Shown here: positions 1 through 11,660 of the stretch, piece by piece
How the letters are laid out: every line of letters starts with the position of its first letter
Position numbering within the stretch: the stretch's first letter is position 1
DNA from: Atherix ibis
Taxonomy: Eukaryota; Arthropoda; Insecta; Diptera; Athericidae
Length of the DNA: 64,000 bases
Assembly: GCA_958298945.1 (NCBI GenBank)
Contig: CATQJD010000005.1
Span: forward strand, 186,001-250,000
Reading direction: 5' to 3'
Notes under the pieces: generated by a model
Database searches by the model: none
What the model was told of the DNA's origin: nothing
What the model saw: the letters and a program-made list of their open reading frames with translations, nothing else
Position numbers and translations under genes: made by a program

Positions 1-870
1 AGGAATATGAAGTAGTATATTCAAGTGGAATATGAAGTAGTATGTTTAAGAGGTATATGAAGTAGTATGTTTAAGAGGAATATGAAGTAGTATGTTTAAG
101 AGTAATATGAAGTAGTATGTGTAAGAGGAGTATGAAGTAGTATATTTAAGAGGAATATGAAGTAGTATATTTAAGAGGAATATGAAGAAGTATGTTTAAG
201 AGGAATATAAAGTAGTATGTTTAAGAGGAATATGAAGTAGTATATTTAAGAGGAATATGAAGTAGTATGCTTAAGAGGAATATGAAGTAGTATGTTTAAG
301 AGGAATATGAAGTAGAATGTTTAAGAGGAATATAAAGTAGTATGTTTAAAAGCAAAATATGAAGTAGTATGTTTAAGAGGAATATGAAGTAGTATGTTTA
401 AGAGGAATATGAAGTAGTATGTTTTAGAGGAATCTGAAGTAGTATGTTTAAGAGGAATATGAAGTATTAAGTTTAAGAGGAATGTGAAGTAGTATATTTA
501 AGAGGAATATGAAGTAGTATATTCAAGTGGAATATGAAGTAGTATGTTTAAGAGGAATATGAAGTAGTATGTTTAAGAGGTATATGAAGTAGTATGTTTA
601 AGAGGAATATGAAGTAGTATGTTTAAGAGTAATATGAAGTAGTATGTGTAAAGGAGTATGAAGTTGTATATTTAAGAGGAATATGAAGTAGTATATTTAA
701 GAGGAATATGAAGTAGTATGTTTAAGAGGAACATGAAGTAGTATGTTTAAGAGGAATATGAAGTAGTATATTTAAGAGGAATATGAAGTAGTATGTTTAA
801 GAGGAATATGAAGTAGTATGTTTAAGACGAATATGAAGTAGTATATTTATTAGGAATTTGAAATAGTATT
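1..870 (+). repeat. Segmental duplication, 1,954-bp offset, copy 1
   Basis: Variant order here matches that about 1,954 bp downstream: GAAGAAG at 184 and 2,138, the AGCAAAATAT unit at 351 and 2,305, TTCAAGTGG at 522 and 2,476, TTTATTAGG at 846 and 2,801. The final pair is one base further apart because copy 1 lacks one base near 649 (GTGTAAAGGAG against GTGTAAGAGGAG). The segment probably extends left of the window. Copies differ at several positions, so this is an older duplication than those further right. Confidence 0.8.
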
Positions 871-1954
871 TTTAAGAGGAATATGAAGTAGTATGTTTAA
901 GAGGAATATGAAGTAGTATGTTTAAGAGGTATATGAAGTAGTATGTTTAAGAGGAATATGTAGTAGTATGTTTAAGAGTAATATGAAGTAGTATGTGTAA
1001 GAGGAGTATGAAGTAGTATATTTAAGAGGAATATGAAGTAGTATAGTTAAGAGGAATATGAAGTAGTATGTTTAAGAGGAACATGAAGTAGTATGTTTAA
1101 GAGGAATATGAAGTAGTATATTTAAGAGGAATATGAAGTAGTATGTTTAAGAGGAATATGCAGTAGTATATTTAAGAGGAATATGAAGTAGTATATTTAA
1201 GAGGAATATGAAGTAGTATGTTTAAGAGGAATATGAAGTAGTATGTTTAAGAGGAATATGAAGTAGCATGTTTAAGAGGAATATGAAGTCGTATATTTAA
1301 AGGGAATATAAAGTAGTATGTTTAAGAGGAATATGAAGTAGTATGTTTAAGACGAATTTGCAGTAGTATATTTAAGAGGAATATGAAGTAGTATATTTAA
1401 GAGGAATATGAAGTAGTATGTTCAAGAGGAATATGAAGTAGTATGTTTAAGAGGAATATGAAGAAGTATGTTTAAGAGGAATATGAAGTAGTATGTTTAA
1501 GAGGAATATGAAGTAGTATCTTAAAGAGGAATATGAAGTAGTATGTTTAAGAGGAATATGAAGTTGTATGTTTAAGAGGAATATGAAGTAGTATGTTTAA
1601 GAGGAATATGAAGTAGTAAGCTTAAGAGGAATGTGAAGTAGTATATTTCAGAGGAATATGAAGTAGTATATTCAAGAGGAATAAGAAGTAGTATGCATAT
1701 GAGGATTATGAAGTAGTATATTTAAGAGGAATATGAAGTATTATGTTTAAGAGGAATATGAAGTAGTATATTTAAGAGTAATATGAAGTAGTATGTTTAA
1801 GAGGAATATGAAGTAGTATGTTTATAAGGAATATGAAGTAGTATGTTTAAGTGGAATATGAAGTAGTATGTATAAAAGGAATATGAAGTAGTATGTTTAA
1901 AAGGAATATGAAGTAGTATGTTTAAGAGGAACATGAATAGTAGTATGTTTGAGA

Positions 1955-2825
1955 GGAATATGAAGTGCTATGTTTAAGAGGAATATGAAGTAGTATGTTT
2001 AAAAAGGAATATGAAGTAGTATTTTTAAGAGTAATATGAAGTAGTATGTGTAAGAGGAATTTGAAGTAGTATATTTAAGAGGAATATGAAGTAGTATATT
2101 TAAGAGGAATATGAAGTAGTATATTTAAGAGGAATATGAAGAAGTATGTTTAAGAGGAATATGAAGTAGTATGTTTAAGAGGAATATGAAGTAGTATATT
2201 TAAGAGGAATATGAAGTAGTATGTTTAAGAGGAATATGAAGTAGTATGTTTAAGAGGAATATGAAGTAGAATGTTTAAGAGGAATATAAAGGAGTATGTT
2301 TAAAAGCAAAATATGAAGTAGTATGTTTAAGAGGAATATGAAGTAGTATGTTTAAGAGGAATCTGAAGTAGTATGTTTAAGAGGAATATGAAGTAGTATG
2401 TTTAAGAGGAATATGAAGTATTAAGTTTAAGAGGAATGTGAAGTAGTATATTTAAGAGGAATATGAAGTAGTATATTCAAGTGGAATATGAAGTAGTATG
2501 TTTAAGAGTAATATGAAGTAGTATGTTTAAGAGGTATATGAAGTAGTATGTTTAAGAGGAATATAAAGTAGTATGTTTAAGAGAAATATGAAGTAGTATG
2601 TGTAAGAGGAGTATGAAGTAGTATATTTAAGAGGAATATGAAGTAGTATATTTAAGAGGAATATGAAGTAGTATGTTTAAGAGGAACATGAAGTAGTATG
2701 TTTAAGAGGAATATGAAGAAGTATATTTAAGAGGAATATGAAGTAGTGTGTTTAAGAGGAATATGAAGTAGTATATTTAAGAGGAATATGAAGTAGTATA
2801 TTTATTAGGAATATGAAATAGTATG
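1955..2825 (+). repeat. Segmental duplication, 1,954-bp offset, copy 2
   Basis: This is the downstream partner of the segment at 1-870, supported by the four shared markers listed there. 1,954 is 78 monomers plus 4 bp, so the copies carry odd-length units. Between the partners (about 870-1,955) lie ordinary diverged monomers, including an irregular unit at 1,936-1,955 (GAATAGTAG then TTTGAG). Confidence 0.75.
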
Positions 2826-4146
2826 TTTAAAAGGAATATGAAGTAGTATGTTTAAGAGGAATATGAAGTAGTATGTTAAATAGTAATATGAAGTAGTATG
2901 TTTAAGAGGAATATGAAGTAGTATGTTTAAGTGGAATATTAAGTAGTGTGTTTATGAGAAATATGAAATAGTATGTTTAAGAGGTATATGAAGTAGTATG
3001 TTTAAGAGGAATATAAAGAGTAGTATGTTTGAGAGGAATATGAAGTACTATGTTTAAAAGGAATATGAAGTAGTATGTTTGAAAAGGAATATGAAGTAGT
3101 ATGTTTAAGAGGAATAAGAAGTAGTATGTTTAAGAGGAATATGAAGTAGTGTATTTAAGAGGAATATGAAGTAGTATATTTAAGAGGAATATGAAGTAGT
3201 ATATTTAAAAGAAATATGAAGTAGTATGCTTAAGAGGAATATGAAGTAGTATATTCAAGTGGAATATGAAGTAGTATGTTAAAGAGGAGAATGAAGTAGT
3301 ATGTTTAAGAGGAATATGAAGTAGTATGTTTAAGAGGAATATGAAGTAGTGTGTTTAAGAGGAATATGAAGTAGTATGTTTAAGAGGAATATGAAGTAGT
3401 ATGTTAAGAGGAATATGAAGTAGCATGTTTAAGAGAAATATGAAGTAGTATGGTTACGACGAATATGAAGTAGTATGCTTAAGAGGAATATGAAGTAGAT
3501 TATTTAAGAGGAATATGAAGTATGATATTTACGAGAAATATGAAGTAGTATTTTTAAGAGGAATATGAAGTAGTATGTTTAAGAGGAATATGCAGTAGTA
3601 TATTTAAGAGGAATATGAAGTAGTATATTTAAGAGGAATATGAAGTAGTATGTTTAAGAGAAATGTGAAGTAGTATATTTAAGAGGAATATGAAGTAGTA
3701 TATTCAAGAAGAATATGAAGTAGTATGTTTAAGAGGAATATGAAGTAGGATGTTTAAGAGGAATATGAAGTAGTATATTTAAGAGGAATATGAAGTAGTA
3801 AGTTTCAGAGAAATGTGAAGTAGTATATTTAAGAGGAATATGAAGTAGTATATTCAAGAGGAATATGAAGTAGTATGTTTAAGAGGAATATGAAGTAGTA
3901 TGTTTAAGAGGAATATGTAGTAGTATGTTAAAGAGGTATATGAAGTAGTATGTTTAAGATTAATATGAAGTAGTATATTTAAGAGGAATATGAAGTAGTA
4001 TGCTTAAGAGGAATATGAAGTAGTATGTTTAAGTGGAATATGAAGTAGTATGTTTAAGAGGAATATGAAGTAGTATGTTTAAGAGGAATATGAAGTAGTA
4101 TGTTTAAGAGGAATATGAAGAGTAGTATTTTTGAGAGGAATATAAA

Positions 4147-4170
4147 GTACTATGTTTATATGAAGTAGTA
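4147..4170 (+). repeat. Satellite unit with a 7-bp internal deletion
   Basis: The normal TATGTTTAAGAGGAATATG is shortened to TATGTTTATATG, a loss of 7 bp. The same derivative recurs at about 8,081-8,105 and 10,152-10,175, where it again follows the GTACTATG variant. It is therefore inherited by duplication rather than repeated mutation. Confidence 0.85.
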
Positions 4171-7161
4171 TGTTTAAAAAGGAATATGAAGTAGTATGTT
4201 TAAGAGGAATATGAAGTAGTATATTTAAGAGGAATATGAAGTAGTATATTTAAGAGGAATATGCAGTAGTATGTTTAAGAGGAATATGAAGTAGTATGTT
4301 TTAGAGGAATATGAACTAGTATGTTTAAGAGGAATATGAAATAGTATGTTTAAGAGGAATATGAAGTATTTTGTTTAAGAGGAATATGAAGTAGTATGTT
4401 TAAGAGGAATATGAAGTAGTATGTTTAACAGGAATATGAAATAGTTTGTTTAAGAGGAATATGAAGTATTTTGTTTAAGAGTAATATGAAGTAGTATGTT
4501 AAAGAGGAATATGAAGTAGTATGTTTAAGTGGAATATGAAGTAGTATGTTTAAGAGGAATATGAAGTTGTATGTTTAAGAGGAATATGAAGTAGTATATT
4601 TAAGCCGAATATGAGATAGTATATTTAAGAGGAATATGAAGAAGTATGTTTAAGAGTAATATGAAGTAGTATGGTTAAGAGGAATATGAAGTAGTATGCT
4701 TAAGAGGAATATGAAGTAGTATATTTAAGAGAAATATGACGTACTATATTTAAGAGAAATATGAAGTAGTATGTTTAAGAGGAATATGAAGTAGTATGTT
4801 TAAGAGGAATATGCAGTAGTATATTTAAGAGGAATATGAAGTAGTATATTTAAGAGGAATATGAAATAGTATGTTTAAAAGGAACATGAAGTAGTATGTT
4901 TAAGAAGAATATGAAGTAGTATGTTTAAGAGGAATATGAAGTAGTATGTTTAAGAGGAATTTGAAGTAGTATGTTTAAGAGGAATATGAACTAGTATGTT
5001 TTAGAGGAATATGAAGTAGTATATTTAAGAGGAATATGAAGTAATATGTTTAAGAGGAATATGAAGTAGTAAGTTTAAGAGGAATGTGAAGTACTATATT
5101 TCAGAGGAATATGAAGTAGTATATTCAAGAGGAATATGAAGTAGCATGTTTAAGAGGAATATGAAATAGTATGTTTGAGAGTAATATGAAGTAGTATGTT
5201 TAAGAGGAATTTGAAGTAGTATGTTTAAGAGGAAGTTGAAGTAGTATGTTTAAGAGGAATATGAAGTAGTATGTTTAAGAGGAATATAAAGTAGTATGTT
5301 TGAGAGGAATATGAAGTACTATGTTTAAGAGGAATATGAAGTAGTATGTTTAAAAATGAATATTAAGCAGTATGTTTAAGAGGAATATGAAGTAGTATGT
5401 TTAAGAGGAATATGAAGTAGTACATTTAAGAGGAATCTAAAGTAGTATGTTTAAGAAAAATATGAAGTAGTATGTTTAAGAGAAATATGAACTAGTATGT
5501 TTAAGAGCAATATGAAGTAGTATGTTTTAGAGGAATCTGAAGTAGTATGTTCAAGAGGAATATGAAGTAGTATGTTTAAGAGGAATATGAAGTATTAAGT
5601 TTAAGAGGAATGTGAAGTAGTATATTTAAGAGGAATATGAAGTAGTATATTCAAGTGGAATATGAAGTAGTATGTTTAAGAGAAATATGAAGTAGTATAT
5701 TTTAGAGTAATATGAAGTAGTATGTTTAAGAGGAATACGAAGTAGTATATTTAAGAGGAATATGAAGTAGTATGTTTTAGAGGAATATAAAGTAGTATGT
5801 TTAAGAGAAATATGAAGTAGTATGTTTAAGAGGAATATGAAGTAGTATAATTAAGTGGAATATGAAATAGTATGTTTAAGAGGAATATGAAGTAGTATGT
5901 TTAAGAAGAATATGATGTAGTATGTTTAAGAGGAATATGAAGTAGTATATTTAAGAGGAATATGAAGTAGTATATTTAAGAGGAATATGAAGTAGTATGT
6001 TTAAGAGGAATATGAAGTAGTATGTTTAAGAGGAATATGAACTAGTATGTTTAAGAGGAATATAAAGTAGTATGTTTAAGAGGAATATGAAGTAGTATGT
6101 TTAAGAGGATTATGAAGTAGTATGTTTAAGAGAAATATGAAGTAGTATGCTTAAGAGGAATATGAAGTAGTATATTTAAGAGGAATATGAAGTAGTATGT
6201 TTAAGAGGAATATGAAGTAGTATGTTTAAGAGGAATATGCAGTAGTACATGTAAGAGGAATATGAAGTAGTATATTTAAGAGGAGTATGAAATAGTATGT
6301 TTAAGAGGAATATGAAGTAGTATGTTTAAGAGGAATATGAAGTAGGATGTTTAAGAGGAATATGAAGTAGTATGTTTAAGAGGAATATGTAGTAGTAAGT
6401 TTCAGAGAAATGCGAAGTAGTTTATTTAAGAGGAATATGAAGTAGTATATTCAAGAAAAATATGAAGTAGTATGTTGAAGAGGAATATGAAGTAGTATGT
6501 TTAAGAAGAATATGAAGTAGTATGTTAAAGAGGAATATGAATTAGTATGTTTAAGATTAATATGAAGTAGTATTTTTAAGAGGAATATGAAGTAGTATAT
6601 TTAAGAGGAATATGAAGTAGTATATTTAAGAGGAATATGAAGTAGTATATTTAAGAGGAATATGAAGTAGTATATTTAAGAGGAATATAAAGTAGTATGT
6701 TTAAGAAAAATATGAAGTAGTATATTCAAGAGGAATATGAAGTAGAATGTTTAAGAGGAATATGAAATAGTATGTTTAAGAGGAATATGAAGTAGTATGT
6801 TTAAGAGGAATATGAAGTAGTATGTGTAAGAGGAATATAAAGTAGTATGTTTAAGAGGAATATGAAGTAGTATGTTTAAGAGGAATATGAAGTAGTATAA
6901 TTAAGTGGAATATGAAATAGTATGTTTAAGAGGAATATGAAGTAGTATGTTTAAGAGGAATATGATGTAGTATGTTTAAGAGGAATATGAAGTAGTATGT
7001 GTAAGAGGAATATGAGGTAGTATATTTAAGAGGAATATGAATTAGTATATTTCAGAGGAATATGAAGTAGTATGTTTTAGAGGAATATAAAGTAGTATGT
7101 TTAAGAAAAATATGAAGTAGTATGTTTAAGAGGAATATGAAGTAGTATAATTAAGTGGAAT

Positions 7162-7190
7162 ATGAAATAGTATGTGAAGTATTATGTTTA
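7162..7190 (+). repeat. Satellite unit with a 13-bp deletion between TATG copies
   Basis: The reading GAAATAGTATGTGAAG joins the second TATG of one monomer to the first TATG of the next, removing 13 bp. The two TATG words of each monomer form the microhomology, as expected for slippage or single-strand annealing. I saw this junction only once. Confidence 0.85.
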
Positions 7191-7454
7191 AGAGGAATAT
7201 GATGTAGTATGTTTAAGAGGAATATGAAATAGTATGTTTAAGAGGAATATGAAGTAGTATGTTTAAGAGGAATATGAAGTATTATATTTAAGAGCAATAT
7301 GAAGTAGTATATTTAAGAGGAATATGAAGTAGTATGTTTAAGAGGAATATGAAGTAGTATGTTTAAGAGGAATATGAACTAGTATGTTTAAGAGGAATAT
7401 GAAGTAGTATGTTTAAGAGGAATATGAAGTAGTATGTTTAAGAGGAATATGAAG

Positions 7455-9525
7455 TAGTATGTTTAAGAGGAATATGAAGTAGTATGCTTAAGAGGAAAAT
7501 GAAGTAGTATATTTAAGAGGAATATGAAGTAGTATGTTTAAGAGGAATATGAAGTAGTATGTTTAAGAGGAATATGCAGTAGTACATGTAAGAGGAATAT
7601 GAAGTAGTATATTTAAGAGGAATATGAAATAGTATGTTTAAGAGGAATATGAAGTAGTATGTTTAAGAGGAATATGAAGTAGGATGTTTAAGAGGAATAT
7701 GAAGTAGTATGTTTAAGAGGAATATGAAGTAGTAAGTTTCAGAGAAATGTGAAGTAGTTTATTTAAGAGGAATATGAAGTAGTATATTCAAGAGGAATAT
7801 GAAGTAGTATGTATAAGAGGAATATGAAGTAGTATGTTTAAGAAGAATATGATGTAGTATGTTAAAGAGGAATATGAAGTAGTATGTTTAATATTAATAT
7901 GAAGTAGTATGTTTAAGAGGAATATGAAGTAGTATGCTTAAGACGAATATGAAGTAGTATGTTTAAGTGGAATATGATGTAGTATGTTTAAGAGGAATAT
8001 GAAGTAGTATGTTTAAGAGGAATATGAAGTAGTATGTTTAAGAGGAATATGAAGAGTAGTATTTTTGAGAGGAATATGAAGTACTATGTTTATATGAAGT
8101 ATTATGTTTAAAAAGGAATATGAAGTAGTATGTTTAAGAGGAATATGATGTAGTATGTTTAAGAGGAATATGAAGTAGTAAATTTAAGAGGAATATGAAG
8201 TAGTATATTTAAGAGGAATATGAAGTAGTATATTTAAGAAGAATATGAAGTAGTATGTTTAAGAGGAATATGAAGTAGTATGTTTAAGAGGAATATGAAA
8301 TAGTATGTTTAAGACGAATATGAAGTATTTTGTTTAAGAGGAATATGAAGTTGTATGTATAAGAGGAATATGAAGTAGTATGTTTAAGAGGAATATGAAG
8401 TAGTATATTTAAGGGGAATATGAAGTAGTATATTTAAGAGGAATATGAAGTAGTATATTTAAGAGGAATATAAAGTAGTATGTTTAAGAAGAATATGAAG
8501 TAGTATATTCAAGAGGAATATGAAGTAGTATGTTTAAGAGGAATCCCAAGTAGTATGTTTAAGAGGAATATGAATTAGTATGTTTAAGAGGAATATGAAG
8601 TATTAAGTTTAAGAGGAATGTGAAGTAGTATATTTAAGAGGAATATGAAGTAGTATATTCAAGTGGAATATGAAGTAGTATGCTTAAGAGGATTATGAAA
8701 TACTATGTTTAAGAGGAATATGAAGTAGTATGTTTAAGAGGAATATGAAGTCGTACGTTTAAAAGGAATATGAAGTAGCATATTTAAGAGGAATATGAAG
8801 TAGTATATTTAAGAGGAATATGAAGTAGTATGTTAAAGAAAAATATAAAGTAGTATATTTTAGAGTAATATGAAGTAGTATGTTTAAGAGGAATACGAAG
8901 TAGTATATTTAAGAGGAATATGAAGTAGTATGTTTTAGAGGAATATAAAGTAGTATGTTTAAGAGGAATATGAAGTAGTATGTTTAAGAGGAATATGAAG
9001 TAGTATAGTTAAGTGGAATATGAAATAGTATGTTTAAGAGGAATATGAAGTAGTATGTTTAAGAGGAATATGATGTAGTATGTTTAAGAGGAATATGAAG
9101 TAGTATGTTTAAGAGGAATATCAAGTAGTATATTTAAGAGGAATATGAAGTACTATATTTCAGAGGAATATGAAGTAGTATATTTAAGAGGAATATGAAG
9201 TAGTATGTGTTAGAGGAATATGAAGTAGAATGTTTAAGAGGAATATGAAGTAGTATGTTTAAGAGAAATATGAAGTAGTATGTTTAAGAGGAATATGAAG
9301 TAGTATGTGTAAGAGGAATATAAAGTAGTATGTTTAAGAGGAATATGAAGTAGTATGTTTAAGAGGAATATGAAGTAGTATGTTTAAGAGTAATATGAAG
9401 TAGAATGTTTAAGAGGAATATAAAGTAGTATATTTAAGAGGAATATGAAGTAGTATATTTAAGAGGAATATGAAGTAGTATGTTTAAGAGAAATATGAAG
9501 TAGTATATTTAAGAGGAATATAAAG
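7455..9525 (+). repeat. Tandem higher-order unit, about 2.07 kb, copy 1
   Basis: Markers shared with the next copy at exactly 2,071 bp are GCTTAAGAGGAAAATG (7,485), TGCAGTAGTACATG (C at 7,577 and 9,648), the AG-insertion unit (8,051 and 10,122) and the 7-bp-deletion unit (8,081 and 10,152). From about 8,540 the offset becomes 2,121 because copy 1 lacks two monomers (at its GAATCCCAAG unit) that copy 2 has at about 10,615-10,665. The junction with copy 2 is direct. Confidence 0.88.
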
Positions 9526-11660
9526 TAGTATGTTTAAGAGGAATATGAAGTAGTATGCTTAAGAGGAAAATGAAGTAGTATATTTAAGAGGAATATGAAG
9601 TAGTATGTTTAAGAGGAATATGAAGTAGTATGTTTAAGAGGAATATGCAGTAGTACATGTAAGAGGAATATGAAGTAGTATATTTAAGAGGAATATGAAA
9701 TAGTATGTTTAAGAGGAATATGAAGTAGTATGTTTAAGAGGAATATGAAGTAGGATGTTTAAGAGGAATATGAAGTAGTATGTTTAAGAGGAATATGAAG
9801 TAGTAAGTTTCAGAGAAATGTGAAGTAGTTTATTTAAGAGGAATATGAAGTAGTATATTCAAGAGGAATATGAAGGAGTATGTATAAGAGGAATATGAAG
9901 TAGTATGTTTAAGAAGAATATGATGTAGTATGTTAAAGAGGAATATGAAGTAGTATGTTTAATATTAATATGAAGTAGTATGTTTAAGAGGAATATGAAG
10001 TAGTATGCTTAAGACGAATATGAAGTAGTATGTTTAAGTGGAATATGATGTAGTATGTTTAAGAGGAATATGAAGTAGTATGTTTAAGAGGAATATGAAG
10101 TAGTATGTTTAAGAGGAATATGAAGAGTAGTATTTTTGAGAGGAATATGAAGTACTATGTTTATATGAAGTATTATGTTTAAAAAGGAATATGAAGTAGT
10201 ATGTTTAAGAGGAATATGATGTAGTATGTTTAAGAGGAATATGAAGTAGTAAATTTAAGAGGAATATGAAGTAGTATATTTAAGAGAAATATGAAGTAGT
10301 ATATTTAAGAAGAATATGAAGTAGTATATTTAAGAGGAATATGAAGTAGTATGTTTAAGAGGAATATGAAATAGTATGTTTAAGACGAATATGAAGTATT
10401 TTGTTTAAGAGGAATATGAAGTTGTATGTATAAGAGGAATATGAAGTAGTATGTTTAAGAGGAATATGAAGTAGTATATTTAAGGGGAATATGAAGTAGT
10501 ATATTTAAGAGGAATATGAAGTAGTATATTTAAGAGGAATATAAAGTAGTATGTTTAAGAAGAATATGAAGTAGTATATTCAAGAGGAATATGAAGTAGT
10601 ATGTTTAAGAGGAATATGAAGTATTATGTTTAAGAGGAATATGAAGTAGTATGTTTTAGAGGAATCTCAAGTAGTATGTTTAAGAGGAATATGAATTAGT
10701 ATGTTTAAGAGGAATATGAAGTATTAAGTTTAAGAGGAATGTGAAGTAGTATATTTAAGAGGAATATGAAGTAGTATATTCAAGTGGAATATGAAGTAGT
10801 ATGTTTAAGAGGATTATGAAATACTATGTTTAAGAGGAATATGAAGTAGTATGTTTAAGAGGAATATGAAGTCGTACGTTTAAAAGGAATATGAAGTAGC
10901 ATATTTAAGAGGAATATGAAGTAGTATATTTAAGAGGAATATGAAGTAGTATGTTAAAGAAAAATATAAAGTAGTATATTTTAGAGTAATATGAAGTAGT
11001 ATGTTTAAGAGGAATACGAAGTAGTATATTTAAGAGGAATATGAAGTAGTATGTTTTAGAGGAATATAAAGTAGTATGTTTAAGAGGAATATGAAGTAGT
11101 ATGTTTAAGAGGAATATGAAGTAGTATAATTAAGTGGAATATGAAATAGTATGTTTAAGAGGAATATGAAGTAGTATGTTTAAGAGGAATATGATGTAGT
11201 ATGTTTAAGAGGAATATGAAGTAGTATGTTTAAGAGGAATATCAAGTAGTATATTTAAGAGGAATATGAAGTACTATATTTCAGAGGAATATGAAGTAGT
11301 ATATTTAAGAGGAATATGAAGTAGTATGTGTTAGAGGAATATGAAGTAGAATGTTTAAGAGGAATATGAAGTAGTATGTTTAAGAGAAATATGAAGTAGT
11401 ATGTTTAAGAGGAATATGAAGTAGTATGTGTAAGAGGAATATAAAGTAGTATGTTTAAGAGGAATATGAAGTAGTATGTTTAAGAGGAATATGAAGTAGT
11501 ATGTTTAAGAGTAATATGAAGTAGAATGTTTAAGAGGAATATAAAGTAGAATATTTAAGAGGAATATGAAGTAGTATATTTAAGAGGAATATGAAGTAGT
11601 ATGTTTAAGAGAAATATGAAGTAGTATATTTAAGAGGAATATAAAGTAGTATGTTTAAGA
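9526..11660 (+). repeat. Tandem higher-order unit, about 2.1 kb, copy 2
   Basis: This copy follows copy 1 directly and carries the same ordered markers, plus two extra monomers near 10,615-10,665. A nearly unique pair, GTATAGTT in copy 1 against GTATAATT in copy 2, gives one of the few substitutions. Similarity stops at about 11,660, where the next unit reads ATATGACGAAG. Confidence 0.88.

Larger units (their letters stand above)
2826..7454 (+). repeat. Diverged satellite monomers without a clear large duplication
   Basis: Only 25-bp monomers are present, with more scattered substitutions per unit than in the right half of the window. Odd units include AG-insertion monomers at about 3,018 and 4,119, a 7-bp deletion unit at about 4,150, a 1-bp deletion near 3,405 and a 13-bp deletion unit at about 7,171. 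The TGCAGTAGTACATG marker at about 6,239 shows that part of 6,140-6,540 is related to the 7.5-11.7 kb duplication. No gene or other element is visible. Confidence 0.85.
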
